Assembly: GCF_004363725.1 (NCBI RefSeq)
Contig: NZ_SNZF01000005.1
Coordinates: forward strand, 124,001-188,000
Reading direction: 5' to 3'
Source of the DNA: Aquamicrobium defluvii
Lineage (GTDB): Bacteria > Pseudomonadota > Alphaproteobacteria > Rhizobiales > Rhizobiaceae
Length of the DNA stretch: 64,000 nucleotides
Both the position numbers and the translations under genes were made by a program. The notes beneath the pieces were generated by a model. It saw nothing but the letters and a program-made list of their open reading frames with translations, searched no databases and was not told where the DNA came from. Below, piece after piece: positions 37,699 to 47,133 of the stretch (positions are counted from its first letter, which is position 1; each line of letters begins with the position of its first letter).

Positions 37699-38388
37699 AT
37701 GGACAAGCCCGACCTCATCATCTTCGACTGCGACGGCGTTCTGGTCGATTCCGAGATCATCGCTGCACGGGTGGAAGCCGAGTTGCTGACCGAAGCGGGT
37801 TTCGAGATCACGCCCGAGGAACTGGCCCGGACCTATGCCGGCCTGACCTTCAAGGACATATTGCTGCGCATCGAGGAAATCTCGGGACTGCCCTTTCAGG
37901 CCACGCTGATCGACAAGGCGGAGACGGCAGTTGACCGCAGGCTGCGGCAGGAAGTGCGGGCGGTGGACGGTGTGCGCGAGGCTGTCATGCAGGTTGGGGC
38001 GCCATATTGCATCTGCTCCAACTCCCCCGGCGAGCGGATACGGGCCATGCTGGAAAGAACCGGCATCATGCCCGTGTTCCTGGGGCCGATCTTTTCGGCG
38101 CCAGAGCTGCCCACCGGCAGAACCAAGCCGGCGCCCGACGTATTCCTCCATGCGGCAAGCGAATTCAACGCCGATCCGGCGCGCACCTTCGTCATCGAGG
38201 ATTCCGTTCACGGCATTGCCGGGGCACGCGCCGCGGGTATGCGCGTGATCGGCTTCACCGGCGGGGCCCACAGCTATCCCGGCCACGCCGACGTGCTGAT
38301 GGAGGCGGGCGCGGAAACCGTCATCCGCCGCTGGGCCGATCTCAAGGGCGTTCTTGAAGCGCTGATGGTCTGGTCGGAAGACGACTGA
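37699..38388 (+). CDS. HAD-superfamily phosphatase (phosphoglycolate phosphatase-like)
   Basis: This 229-residue class I HAD hydrolase has the nucleophile motif LIIFDCDGVLVDSE, motif II CICSNSPG, the motif III lysine in GRTKPAPDVFLHA and motif IV FVIEDSVHGIAGARAAGM. The cap domain is helical (residues about 20-85). Such enzymes dephosphorylate small sugar phosphates; the substrate cannot be read from the sequence. ATG 37699 gives the usual short N-terminus; the frame extends upstream without similarity. A strong terminator follows 12 bases after the stop. Confidence 0.9.
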   Translation: MDKPDLIIFDCDGVLVDSEIIAARVEAELLTEAGFEITPEELARTYAGLTFKDILLRIEEISGLPFQATLIDKAETAVDRRLRQEVRAVDGVREAVMQVGAPYCICSNSPGERIRAMLERTGIMPVFLGPIFSAPELPTGRTKPAPDVFLHAASEFNADPARTFVIEDSVHGIAGARAAGMRVIGFTGGAHSYPGHADVLMEAGAETVIRRWADLKGVLEALMVWSEDD

Positions 38389-38399
38389 CAAGCAGAAAA

Positions 38400-38421
38400 A
38401 AGGCCGCCCCGAGGCGGCCTT
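38400..38421. terminator. Bidirectional rho-independent terminator
   Basis: AAGGCCGCC (38400-38408) pairs with GGCGGCCTT (38413-38421) over nine bases with a CCGA loop. On the plus strand a CTTCTT tail ends the HAD transcript. On the minus strand the preceding A-run gives a U-rich tail after the lipoprotein gene. It serves two convergent genes. Confidence 0.9.
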
Positions 38422-38433
38422 CTTCTTATGTCG

Positions 38434-39123
38434 TCAGCGTGGAATGTCCGATTCCGAAGTGGTGGCCGGCTGCTGCTGTTGTGCCGGAGCGGGGCGCGCA
38501 GCCTGTGCCGGAGGCTTCCTGCGCACCACCCGCTTCGGCTGCTCTTCCTGCTTCGCCTTCGGCGGTCCCTCGTCATAGCCGATGAAGACCTGATAATCGC
38601 GGGAGGTCGGCTCGGGCACCGTCACATTGGGATCGTTGAACACGAACTGGGTGGCGGAAGAGGTGTCCCCGACCTGCACCTTGTGCTGGTGAAGCTGCGA
38701 ATAGAGCACGTCGCTGCCGCGCGTCACAACCACGCGGATAGGCATGGTGATGGTTCCGGCCGCTCCTTGCGGGCCGGGCACGATGCGGCCCGCTGCGGCG
38801 ACATTCATGGTGAGCTGGCCGTTGGCGCGCTTGCAGTCGCGCGTCACCTCGCCGATCGACGCCTGATAGACGATCTTCGCCGGGTCATCCTGTCCGCCCC
38901 TGGCATAGGTGTTGAAATAGGCTGTCCCCTCGCGCAGCGTCAGCGTCGGGCAATAAGCGTTCAGCTCGCTGGCCAGAACCTTCTCGCCGGAAGCGCTGGC
39001 AGCCTGCTTGCCCTGCACGTTCAGCACATCGCCGCTGTTCGACTGGCAGCCCGCCATGGCCAGCAACATGCTGGAAAGAGCAAGGCCCGTGAAAAAGCGA
39101 AATTTCGATGTAGCAGCTACCAT
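38434..39123 (-). CDS. Outer-membrane-type lipoprotein, hypothetical
   Basis: This 229-residue protein has a lipobox (LSSMLLAMAGC). The mature domain shows a paired pattern (CPTLTLREGTAYFNTYARGG, then VYQASIGEVTRDC, RIVPGPQGAAG) seen in conserved rhizobial lipoproteins of unknown role. The C-terminal 45 residues are rich in Pro, Gln, Lys and Arg and look disordered. ATG 39123 is chosen over an upstream in-frame ATG because it has GAGGGA ten bases upstream and starts directly at the signal peptide. It is divergent from thrC. Confidence 0.8.
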   Translation of the reverse strand: MVAATSKFRFFTGLALSSMLLAMAGCQSNSGDVLNVQGKQAASASGEKVLASELNAYCPTLTLREGTAYFNTYARGGQDDPAKIVYQASIGEVTRDCKRANGQLTMNVAAAGRIVPGPQGAAGTITMPIRVVVTRGSDVLYSQLHQHKVQVGDTSSATQFVFNDPNVTVPEPTSRDYQVFIGYDEGPPKAKQEEQPKRVVRRKPPAQAARPAPAQQQQPATTSESDIPR

Positions 39124-39239
39124 GAAGTGCACTTCCCTCTCGCGGCGGTGGTGTCCTATAGCAATCCGGCGGCGAAAATGCGACTGACGAAAGCGACAAA
39201 TCCACACGCCGGCTGGCTGGAAACGACGGAATATTCTGC

Positions 39240-40646
39240 ATGAACTACATTAGCACCCGCGGTGAAGCACCCCGTCTCGGTTTTTCCGATGCCGTACTGG
39301 CGGGACTGGCACGCGATGGCGGCCTCTACCTGCCGCAGGAATGGCCTCGATTTTCCGCCGCAGAGATCCGCGCCATGCGCGGCCTGACCTATCAGGAGAT
39401 TGCTCTGCGTGTGCTCACGCCCTTCGTCGGCGGAGAGATCGCGACGCCGGTTCTGGAGAAGCTGGTCAACGAGGCATACGCCACCTTCCGCCACGACGCT
39501 GTCTGTCCGCTGGTGCAGCTTGGCCCGAACAGCTTCGTGCTCGAGCTGTTCCACGGCCCCACGCTCGCCTTCAAGGACGTGGCCATGCAGTTGCTCGCCC
39601 GCCTGATGGATCATGTGCTGGCTGAGCGCGACCAGCACGCCACCATCGTCGGCGCCACCTCGGGCGACACGGGCGGCGCGGCAATAGAGGCTTTCGCCGG
39701 CCGGAACCGAACCGACATCTTCATCCTGTTCCCCCACGGCAAGGTGTCGCCGGTGCAGCAGCGCCAGATGACGACCTCGACGGCGGACAATGTCCATGCG
39801 CTCGCCATAGAAGGCAATTTCGACGACTGCCAGGGTCTGGTGAAGGAGTTGTTCAACGATCACGGCTTCCGCGACCGCGCGGCGCTTTCGGGCGTCAACT
39901 CCATCAACTGGGCGCGCATCATGGCCCAGATCGTCTACTACTTCACGTCGGCGCTGTCTCTCGGCGCGCCGGACCGGCCGGTGTCCTTCACCGTTCCGAC
40001 CGGCAATTTCGGCGACATCTTCGCCGGCTATGCAGCAAGGCGCATGGGCCTGCCGGTCGAGACGCTGACCATCGCCACCAACGACAACGACATTCTGGCC
40101 CGCACGCTGGCAACCGGCGAATACCGGATGCAGGACGTGGTCGCCACCACCTCGCCGTCGATGGACATCCAGATCTCGTCCAATTTCGAGCGCCTGCTGT
40201 TCGAGGCGTCCGGCCGCAACGCCGATACCGTTCGCCGCTATATGAACGGGCTGAAGCAGTCCGGCGCCTTCACCATCGAACCGAACGAACTGGAAACGAT
40301 CCGCGACGGCTTTGCCGCCGGCCGCGCGACGATAAAGGATACGGCCGAAACCATCCGCTCGACCCTTGCCGCCAGCGGCTATCTGCTGGATCCGCACACC
40401 GCCACGGCGGTCCACGTCGCGGCGGGCGCGCAGAAGTCCGCCGTGCCCAATGTCATTCTCGGCACCGCCCATCCCGCCAAGTTCCCGGCGGCTGTGAAGC
40501 AAGCCTGCGGGGTCTCGCCTGCCCTGCCCGCATGGCTTTCTCACCTGATGGACGCAAAGGAAAACTACACAGTGCTTCCATCGGACAAAAAAATGTTGGA
40601 AGATCACATTTTCCGCCATACGCGGGCCTATCAGCAGGGAGTCTGA
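39240..40646 (+). CDS. thrC: Threonine synthase
   Basis: This 468-residue PLP enzyme converts O-phosphohomoserine to threonine. The start MNYISTRGEAPRLGFSDAVL, the PLP lysine region HGPTLAFKDVAMQLL, the phosphate loop GATSGDTGGAAIEAF and FGDIFAGYAARRMGL match the longer thrC subfamily of proteobacteria and yeast. Homoserine kinase (thrB) lies about 8 kb downstream, on the other strand, so the two last threonine steps are near each other but not in one operon. The M16 protease gene follows 5 bases after the stop, as is usual in Hyphomicrobiales. Confidence 0.97.
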   Translation: MNYISTRGEAPRLGFSDAVLAGLARDGGLYLPQEWPRFSAAEIRAMRGLTYQEIALRVLTPFVGGEIATPVLEKLVNEAYATFRHDAVCPLVQLGPNSFVLELFHGPTLAFKDVAMQLLARLMDHVLAERDQHATIVGATSGDTGGAAIEAFAGRNRTDIFILFPHGKVSPVQQRQMTTSTADNVHALAIEGNFDDCQGLVKELFNDHGFRDRAALSGVNSINWARIMAQIVYYFTSALSLGAPDRPVSFTVPTGNFGDIFAGYAARRMGLPVETLTIATNDNDILARTLATGEYRMQDVVATTSPSMDIQISSNFERLLFEASGRNADTVRRYMNGLKQSGAFTIEPNELETIRDGFAAGRATIKDTAETIRSTLAASGYLLDPHTATAVHVAAGAQKSAVPNVILGTAHPAKFPAAVKQACGVSPALPAWLSHLMDAKENYTVLPSDKKMLEDHIFRHTRAYQQGV

Positions 40647-40651
40647 TCTAT

Positions 40652-41944
40652 ATGGGCGTTGAGGTAAGCCGTCTGTCGAACGGCCTGACAGTCGCCACCG
40701 AAACCCTTCCAAGCATGGAATCCGTCGCTCTCGGGGTCTGGGTCAAATCCGGAGCCCGTAACGAACGTGACGACGAGCACGGAATGGCGCATCTGCTCGA
40801 ACACATGGCCTTCAAGGGCACCGCCAGGCGCAGCGCCTTCGAGATCGCCTCCGAGATCGAAAATGTCGGTGGCGAAATAAACGCCGCCACCAGCGTCGAG
40901 ACCACCTCCTTCTATGCCCGCGTGCTTTCCGGCGATGTACCGCTGGCGGTCGACCTCCTCGCCGATATCCTCCAGAATTCCACCTTCGAGCCGGAAGAGC
41001 TGGAGCGCGAGCAGAACGTCATCCTTCAGGAGATCGGGGCGGCCCACGACACGCCCGACGACGTCGTCTTCGACCGTTTCACCGAGACGGCCTTTCGTCA
41101 CCAGACCCTCGGCCGTTCCATCCTCGGCACGCCCGAAACGGTTCTGTCCTTCAGCTCGGCGCAACTGCACCGCTTCATGCAGCGCGAATATGGCGCCGAC
41201 CGCATGATCGTCGTTGCTGCCGGCGATGTGAAGCACGACGATTTCGTGAGGCAGGTCGAGAGCAGGCTGGGCGGTTTCCGCCCGCATGCGCAGGGAGCGG
41301 TCTCCCAATATGCGCAATATGTGGGTGGCGATTTCCGCGAGGATCGCGACCTGATGGACGCGCAGGTCATCCTCGGCTTCGAGGGCCGCGCCTACCATGT
41401 GCGCGACTTCTATGCCTCGCAGGTGCTGTCGATGATCCTCGGCGGAGGCATGTCGTCGCGCCTGTTCCAGGAAGTGCGCGAGAAGCGCGGCCTCTGCTAC
41501 TCGGTTTATGCCTTCCACTGGGGTTTTTCCGATACGGGCATCTTCGGCATTCATGCCGCCACCGGGCAGAACAATCTGGCCGAACTGGTGCCGGTGATCG
41601 CGGACGAGTTGCAGAAGGCCGGCGACCGCATTCTTCAGGAAGAGCTGGACCGGGCCCGCGCGCAATATCGTGCCGGGCTCATCATGTCCGCCGAAAGCCC
41701 TTCCAGCCGCGCCTCGCAGATCGCGCGGCAGCTTCTGCTGTTCGGCCGGCCAATCCCCAAGGAAGAGCTGATGGAGCGGCTTTCGGCGCTGACCGTGGAG
41801 CGGTTGAGCGACCTGTCGGGCAGGCTGTTCTCCACCCGGCCGACCCTTGCCGCCGTCGGCCCCGTCGGTTCGCTGACCTCCTACGAATCCGTGGTCGGCG
41901 CGCTCCCGTCTTCCACGTCGCTGCCACACCGGCTCGCCGTCTAG
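40652..41944 (+). CDS. M16 family zinc metallopeptidase (mitochondrial-processing-peptidase-like)
   Basis: This 430-residue pitrilysin-family peptidase has the inverted zinc motif HLLEH (MAHLLEHMAFKGTARRS) near residue 50 and the distal glutamate in NVILQEIGAAHDTPDD. The C-terminal half has the usual GGGMSSRLFQEVREKRGLCYS. It is the single-subunit bacterial relative of mitochondrial processing peptidase. Substrates in bacteria are not established. ATG 40652 follows AGGGA and lies 5 bases after thrC, so the two are cotranscribed. The longer frame that starts inside thrC is not coding. Confidence 0.94.
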   Translation: MGVEVSRLSNGLTVATETLPSMESVALGVWVKSGARNERDDEHGMAHLLEHMAFKGTARRSAFEIASEIENVGGEINAATSVETTSFYARVLSGDVPLAVDLLADILQNSTFEPEELEREQNVILQEIGAAHDTPDDVVFDRFTETAFRHQTLGRSILGTPETVLSFSSAQLHRFMQREYGADRMIVVAAGDVKHDDFVRQVESRLGGFRPHAQGAVSQYAQYVGGDFREDRDLMDAQVILGFEGRAYHVRDFYASQVLSMILGGGMSSRLFQEVREKRGLCYSVYAFHWGFSDTGIFGIHAATGQNNLAELVPVIADELQKAGDRILQEELDRARAQYRAGLIMSAESPSSRASQIARQLLLFGRPIPKEELMERLSALTVERLSDLSGRLFSTRPTLAAVGPVGSLTSYESVVGALPSSTSLPHRLAV

Positions 41945-41957
41945 AATTCTTGCAGCC

Positions 41958-42542
41958 GTGTTCGCCCTTCCCTTCATCCGCCGTGAAACCCCGGCACTGG
42001 AAGGCGGGAAGATCAGGCTGCGCGTGCCGCAGATCGGCGATTATCGTGAATGGGCGCAACTGCGCGCCGCCAGTCGCGCTTTCCTGCAACCATGGGAACC
42101 GCGCTGGATGCCGGACGAGCTCGAGCGCACGGCGTGGCGCATGCGCATCAACCACTACCGGCAAGACCATGCCCAAGGCACTGCGATGGCTTTCTTCATC
42201 TTCGAGAAAGGCCGCGGCAGGCTGGCCGGCGGCATAACGCTCGGCAACATCCGTCATGGCGTGTCCAAAAGCGCTCAGGTGGGATACTGGATCGGCCAGC
42301 CCTATGCCGGACAGGGCCTGATGACCGAGGCCGTGACGACGCTTTCGCGCTTCGCTTTCGGCGAGCTGAAGTTGCACCGGATCGAGGCAGCCTGTATTCC
42401 CAGGAACATTCGCTCGATCCGCGTGCTTGAAAAAGCCGGATTTCAGCGCGAAGGGCTGCTGCGGTCCTATCTGAGGATTAACGGCGCCTGGCAGGACCAT
42501 TATCTCTACGCCCGGATCGAAGACGATCCGCCGGCCGCGTGA
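41958..42542 (+). CDS. GNAT acetyltransferase (RimJ/RimL type)
   Basis: The enzyme has 194 residues. It begins with a GTG (FALPFIRRETPALEG) and has the RimJ/RimL pattern: GKIRLRVPQIGDYREWAQL, GYWIGQPYAGQGLMTEAV as the acetyl-CoA loop, LHRIEAACIPRNIRSIRVLE and KAGFQREGLLRSYLRINGAW. Members acetylate N-termini of ribosomal proteins, such as L7/L12 or S5. The stop overlaps the GGDEF/EAL frame, so expression is linked. Confidence 0.92.
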   Translation: MFALPFIRRETPALEGGKIRLRVPQIGDYREWAQLRAASRAFLQPWEPRWMPDELERTAWRMRINHYRQDHAQGTAMAFFIFEKGRGRLAGGITLGNIRHGVSKSAQVGYWIGQPYAGQGLMTEAVTTLSRFAFGELKLHRIEAACIPRNIRSIRVLEKAGFQREGLLRSYLRINGAWQDHYLYARIEDDPPAA

Positions 42543-45457
42543 ACGAAGGACTGATCTTGACGACATCTCCGAAAGCGAGGTCGCTGCCGGCCACCCTTCT
42601 CGCCGCTTCCTTCCTCGTCTTTGCACTGCTTTTGCAGCTTTCCGCTGCCTATGCCGTCGAACCGATCAAGATTTCCCGCGACGACGTCGCGCTTGATCTT
42701 TCGGGAGCCGTCGAGATTTACCGCAATCAGGGCGAGAACTTCCAGGTTTCCACCGCGCCCGGTCCGGACGGCATCGTGCGCCGCATCGAAGTCGAAGCCA
42801 ACGACAACCGCTCCAGCGGCGACTGGGCCGTGTTCGCGCTTGCCAACACCACGGACGCGCAGATCGACAGGCTCATCGTCGCGCCCCATTTCCGGCTGGT
42901 GAACTCCGGACTGCTCTGGCCCGACCTTGGTTCGACCCGCATCGCCGCCATCACGCCAAGCGAGGGTTTCGCGCTCGACCGGCAGGCAAGCCCCGACGCA
43001 GACGTCTTCCGCGTCACGCTCAATCCCGGCGCCGTCGTAACCTTCGTGGCGGACCTTGCGTCGCCGAAGCTGCCGCAGGTCTATCTGTGGGAGCCGGAAG
43101 CCTACAAGGATTCGGTCAACTCCTACACGCTCTATCGCGGCATCGTCCTGGGCATCGCCGGCCTTCTCGCCCTGTTCCTCACCATCCTGTTCGTGGTCAA
43201 GGGCACCTCGATGTTCCCGGCCACGGCTGCGCTCTCCTGGGCGGTTCTGGCCTATATCTGCGTCGACTTCGGCTTCCTCTACAAGATCATCGAGCTTTCG
43301 CCCGGAAACGAGCAGATATGGCGGGCCAGCACGGAAATCGGGCTCGCCGCCACCTTCGTGGTGTTCCTGTTCACCTATCTCAACCTCAACCGCTGGCACG
43401 GCCATTTCAGCTACGGCGCGCTGGTGTGGATACTGTGTCTGGCGCTGATCGCCGGCATCGCCATCATAGATCCGCCCATTGCCGCCGGCATCGCCCGCTT
43501 CTCCTTCGCCGCCACCGCGCTGGTCGGCATCGGCCTCATCCTCTATCTTGGCATACGCGGCTATGACCGCGCCATCATGCTGGTGCCAAGCTGGGTCATG
43601 GTGCTGCTGTGGCTCACCGGCTCGTGGATGGCGGTGACCGGCCTGCTCGACAACGACATCGTGCAACCGGCGCTCGGCGGCGGGCTGATCCTCATCATCC
43701 TGCTCATCGGCTTCACCGTCATGCAGCATGCATTCGCCGGCGGTGCGCTGCATCAGGGCCTGTTTTCCGATATAGAGCGGCAGGCGCTGGCGGTCATGGG
43801 CGCCGGCGACATCGTGTGGGACTGGGACGTGCTGCGTGATCGCGTCGTCACCCGCCCGGACATCAGCGCGCAGCTCGGCCTCGAACCCAACAGCCTCGGC
43901 GGGCCGGCGCGCAACTGGCTGCCGGTTCTCCACGCCGACGACCGCGACGCCTTCCGCACCACGCTGGACATCGTTCTGGAGCACAGGCGCGGGCGGATAG
44001 GCCAGCAATTCCGCCTGCGCGGAGCAGATGGCCACTATCACTGGTTTGCGCTGCGGGCCCGCCCGGTGATCGGCTCGGACGGCGAGGTTATCCGCTGCGT
44101 CGGCACCATGATCGACATCACCGAACACAAGAAGGCGGAGGAACGCCTTCTGCACGATGCCGTGCACGACAACCTCACCGGCCTGCCCAGCCGCGAGCTG
44201 TTCATGAACCGCCTCGAGGCTGTCATCGCCATCGCCCGGACCGAGGAGAAGGTGCGGCCGACCGTGTTCGTTATCGACATCGACCGCTTCAAGCAGGTCA
44301 ATGACGGGCTGGGCATCTCCGCCGGCGACACCATCCTGCTCACCATCGGGCGCCGCCTGCACCGGCTGCTGAAGCCGCAGGATTCGCTGGCGCGCTTCGC
44401 CGGAGACCAGTTCGCGCTGATGCTGCTTTCCGAGCAGGAGCCGGCCCGCATCGCCGCCGTGGCCGATGCCATCAGGAACGCCATCAGCGCGCCGATCACC
44501 TTCGCCAGGCGCGAGATCGTTCTGGCCGCATCGATCGGCCTGATCACCTGGACCTCGGACCAGACTTCGGCTGAAGACATGGTCAAGGACGCCGAGCTGG
44601 CACTGCATCAGGCCAAGCGCTTCGGTGGCGACAGGATCGAACCGTTCCGCCCCTCCTTCCGCACCGTGGGTACCGACAAGCTGCAGTTCGAATCCGATCT
44701 GCGCCGGGCCATCGAGCGTAAGGAACTCACGCTTGCCTACCAGCCGATCGTGCGGCTGGAGGACAACAGCATTGCCGGCTTCGAAGCCCTGATGCGCTGG
44801 GAGCATCCGCGCCGTGGCATGATCCCGCCGGCCGATTTCATCCCCGTGGCGGAAAATTGCGGGCTGATCGTCCCGCTCGGCCTGTTCGCCATGCAGAAGG
44901 CTGCCGAAGACCTCGTGTCATGGCAAAAGCAGATCGGCGACGTGCCGCTTTCGGTGTCGGTCAACCTTTCCAGCCGCCAGCTCATCCGGCGCGATCTGGT
45001 CAGCGACGTGCGCTCCATCCTCGCCCGTGCCAATCTCAAGGCACGCTGCTTCCGGCTGGAACTGACCGAATCGCTGGTCATGGACAATCCCGAGCAGACC
45101 GCCCATGTGCTGAACAAGCTCAAGCACCTCGGCATCGGCCTGTCGCTCGACGATTTCGGCACCGGCTATTCATCCCTCGCCTACCTCACCCGCTTCCCGT
45201 TCGACACGATCAAGATCGACAAGAGCTTCGTCGACGACACCACGCCCAAGCGCACCATGCTGCTCAAATCCATGGTCAACATGGCGCACGAGCTGGGGCT
45301 TTCGGTGGTGGCGGAAGGCGTGTCCGATCCGAGCGACGCGCTCGAACTGCGCCAGATCGGCTGCGAATATGTGCAGAGCTTCATGTTCGGCCCGCCGGTA
45401 GCCGGCGATCAGGTCATCAAGCTGCTGAAAGAACAGTACCCGCTGGCGCAGACCTGA
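42539..45457 (+). CDS. Membrane c-di-GMP protein: 7TM-DISM sensor, PAS, GGDEF, EAL
   Basis: This protein has up to 972 residues. After a signal segment comes an extracellular 7TMR-DISM-like domain (about 35-190) and about seven membrane helices (195-400). A PAS domain follows (415-535, ending GTMIDITEHKKAEERL), then GGDEF (540-710) and EAL (715-960). The GGDEF signature is altered to AGDQF (about 620), so cyclase activity is doubtful. The EAL site is complete: FEALMRWEHP, SVNLSSRQL, ELTES, LDDFGTGYSSL, IKIDKSF and VVAEGV. It is probably a c-di-GMP phosphodiesterase. The first start is GTG 42539 (GTGA overlap); TTG 42557 has a better ribosome site (GAAGGA). Confidence 0.93.
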   Translation: MNEGLILTTSPKARSLPATLLAASFLVFALLLQLSAAYAVEPIKISRDDVALDLSGAVEIYRNQGENFQVSTAPGPDGIVRRIEVEANDNRSSGDWAVFALANTTDAQIDRLIVAPHFRLVNSGLLWPDLGSTRIAAITPSEGFALDRQASPDADVFRVTLNPGAVVTFVADLASPKLPQVYLWEPEAYKDSVNSYTLYRGIVLGIAGLLALFLTILFVVKGTSMFPATAALSWAVLAYICVDFGFLYKIIELSPGNEQIWRASTEIGLAATFVVFLFTYLNLNRWHGHFSYGALVWILCLALIAGIAIIDPPIAAGIARFSFAATALVGIGLILYLGIRGYDRAIMLVPSWVMVLLWLTGSWMAVTGLLDNDIVQPALGGGLILIILLIGFTVMQHAFAGGALHQGLFSDIERQALAVMGAGDIVWDWDVLRDRVVTRPDISAQLGLEPNSLGGPARNWLPVLHADDRDAFRTTLDIVLEHRRGRIGQQFRLRGADGHYHWFALRARPVIGSDGEVIRCVGTMIDITEHKKAEERLLHDAVHDNLTGLPSRELFMNRLEAVIAIARTEEKVRPTVFVIDIDRFKQVNDGLGISAGDTILLTIGRRLHRLLKPQDSLARFAGDQFALMLLSEQEPARIAAVADAIRNAISAPITFARREIVLAASIGLITWTSDQTSAEDMVKDAELALHQAKRFGGDRIEPFRPSFRTVGTDKLQFESDLRRAIERKELTLAYQPIVRLEDNSIAGFEALMRWEHPRRGMIPPADFIPVAENCGLIVPLGLFAMQKAAEDLVSWQKQIGDVPLSVSVNLSSRQLIRRDLVSDVRSILARANLKARCFRLELTESLVMDNPEQTAHVLNKLKHLGIGLSLDDFGTGYSSLAYLTRFPFDTIKIDKSFVDDTTPKRTMLLKSMVNMAHELGLSVVAEGVSDPSDALELRQIGCEYVQSFMFGPPVAGDQVIKLLKEQYPLAQT

Positions 45458-45472
45458 CAAACCGGCAGCAGG

Positions 45473-46084
45473 TCAGGCGTGGCCGGCATTGGGGCTGAGA
45501 TGGGCGATGTCGATACCGATCGAGGCAAGGATGCGGTCATACTTGCTTTCGATATCGGTATCGAACAGCAGTTCCGGCGTCGCCGGGCATGTCAGCCAGC
45601 CATTCTGGGCGATCTCGTTTTCAAGCTGGCCCGCACCCCAACCGGAATAGCCAAGCGCCATCAGCGCACGGCGGGGACCGCGCCCCGTGGAGATGGCGCG
45701 CAATATGTCCACCGTCGCCGTCAGGCAGATGTTGTCGGCCACATTGAGCGAGGATTCGACCCGGTAGTCACCCGAATGCAGAACGAAGCCGCGGCTGCGA
45801 TCCACCGGGCCGCCATTGCGGATCACCAGGTCGCGCGCGGGCGGCGGCAGGCGGATCGCCTCCTGCTCGTCCATGATGCCAAGCTGTACAAGCAGGTCCG
45901 GGAACAGGATCTGCTGGGTCTGGTTGATGATCAGCCCCATGGCGCCCTCTTCGCTGTGGGCGCAGACATAGATCACCGAACGCGCGAACCTGTCGTCCTT
46001 CATGCCGGGCATGGCGATGAGGAACTGATCCTCGAGGAAGCCGCCGCGCCCCGAGTCCGCGTTGTTGCCGGACAGTATATCCAT
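45473..46084 (-). CDS. YqgE/AlgH family protein
   Basis: This 203-residue protein has YqgE hallmarks: [54 protein letters not shown] and [18 protein letters not shown]. The function is still undefined. I chose ATG 46084 because the family begins with a short segment before FLEDQ; the frame extends further but without similarity. It is divergent from the DsbD-N-like gene and converges with the GGDEF/EAL gene. Confidence 0.93.
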   Translation of the reverse strand: MDILSGNNADSGRGGFLEDQFLIAMPGMKDDRFARSVIYVCAHSEEGAMGLIINQTQQILFPDLLVQLGIMDEQEAIRLPPPARDLVIRNGGPVDRSRGFVLHSGDYRVESSLNVADNICLTATVDILRAISTGRGPRRALMALGYSGWGAGQLENEIAQNGWLTCPATPELLFDTDIESKYDRILASIGIDIAHLSPNAGHA

Positions 46085-46244
46085 ACGGGGAAAGTTAGCG
46101 CGTTTCGATGTCACTGGAAAGATGCGCCCGCGTCGCGGCTGCCTGCCGGAAATTCCGCCTAGCGACCCACGCTCACACAAAAATGATGTACGATTCAGAC
46201 CAAAACCGGTTGCAGCCATGCCGCAAGAAGATCAAATCGGTGCC

Positions 46245-47063
46245 ATGCGCAGCCTTTTCGTTTTCCCCGCGATCCCGCTCGCCTTCAGCCTTGCCGCATC
46301 GCTGACGGGCCTTCCTGCCTATGCGGGCTCATCGGACTGGCATGAGAGCGAGGGCGGACGGATCCGGCTGGTTACCGCCAGCCGCCCCGACGCCGAAGGA
46401 CAGCTTCACGGCGTGCTCGAGATCGACCTGAAACCCGGCTGGAAGACCTATTGGCGCGACCCCGGCGACAGCGGCGTACCCCCGCAGATCGCGGTTGATG
46501 GCGGGAACGTCAGGGAAGCGAAGCTCAACTTCCCCGCCCCTACCCGCCACGACGACGGATATTCGGAGTGGGCGGGCTACGATCGCTCCGTGCGGCTTCC
46601 CGTGAGTTTCACCCTTGCCGACGGCGTTGCACCGGCAGGCGATATCGCCGCCCGGGTGCTGCTCGGCATATGCGAGAAGATCTGCATTCCGATACATGCC
46701 GATCTGGTGGTCGATACGGCCAGATCGCCCCATGAGGCAGTGGAAGAGGCTCTGGTGCGCAATGCGCGGACGGCGCTGCCGGCGCAGGCCACTCCGCATT
46801 TCGGCGTCAGCCTGGCCACCTCGGAAAACGGCGCGCTGAAAGCCGAAGTTTCGCTGCCGCGTGGCGCACAATCGGCAGAACTCTTCGTGGCCGGAGAAGA
46901 CGGCTACGCCTTTGCCACCCCTGTCCGCGAGACCGGGAATGGCAAGCTTGTCTTCAGGATACCGATCCTTTCCCGCCCCGCACAAGAGCCGTCCGGCATG
47001 GGCGTGCCTTATACGCTGACCTCCTCTGCGGGCGCCGTATCCGGCTTCCTGCCCTACCCCTGA
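46245..47063 (+). CDS. Exported DsbD N-terminal-like protein
   Basis: This secreted protein of about 272 residues has a signal peptide (residues 1-26, ending AYAG). The mature part resembles the N-terminal domain of DsbD (pfam DsbD_N/DsbC-like): VLEIDLKPGWKTYWRDPGDSG, EWAGYDRSVRLPVSF and the redox pair GICEKICIP. No membrane or thioredoxin domain follows, so it is a stand-alone version. Its electron donor is not visible. ATG 46218 is an alternative start; 46245 begins directly at the signal peptide. Confidence 0.85.
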   Translation: MRSLFVFPAIPLAFSLAASLTGLPAYAGSSDWHESEGGRIRLVTASRPDAEGQLHGVLEIDLKPGWKTYWRDPGDSGVPPQIAVDGGNVREAKLNFPAPTRHDDGYSEWAGYDRSVRLPVSFTLADGVAPAGDIAARVLLGICEKICIPIHADLVVDTARSPHEAVEEALVRNARTALPAQATPHFGVSLATSENGALKAEVSLPRGAQSAELFVAGEDGYAFATPVRETGNGKLVFRIPILSRPAQEPSGMGVPYTLTSSAGAVSGFLPYP

Positions 47064-47133
47064 GACTGCGCCATTGCGGCGGCAGGCATAGTCCGCTATC
47101 GCTTTCATATCCCTTTCATGATGAGGAATTGCC

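Noticed and set aside
42506..44806. Minus-strand open frame of 766 codons opposite the GGDEF/EAL gene
   Set aside because: It is a shadow frame of a highly supported gene, with the low-complexity composition typical of such frames.
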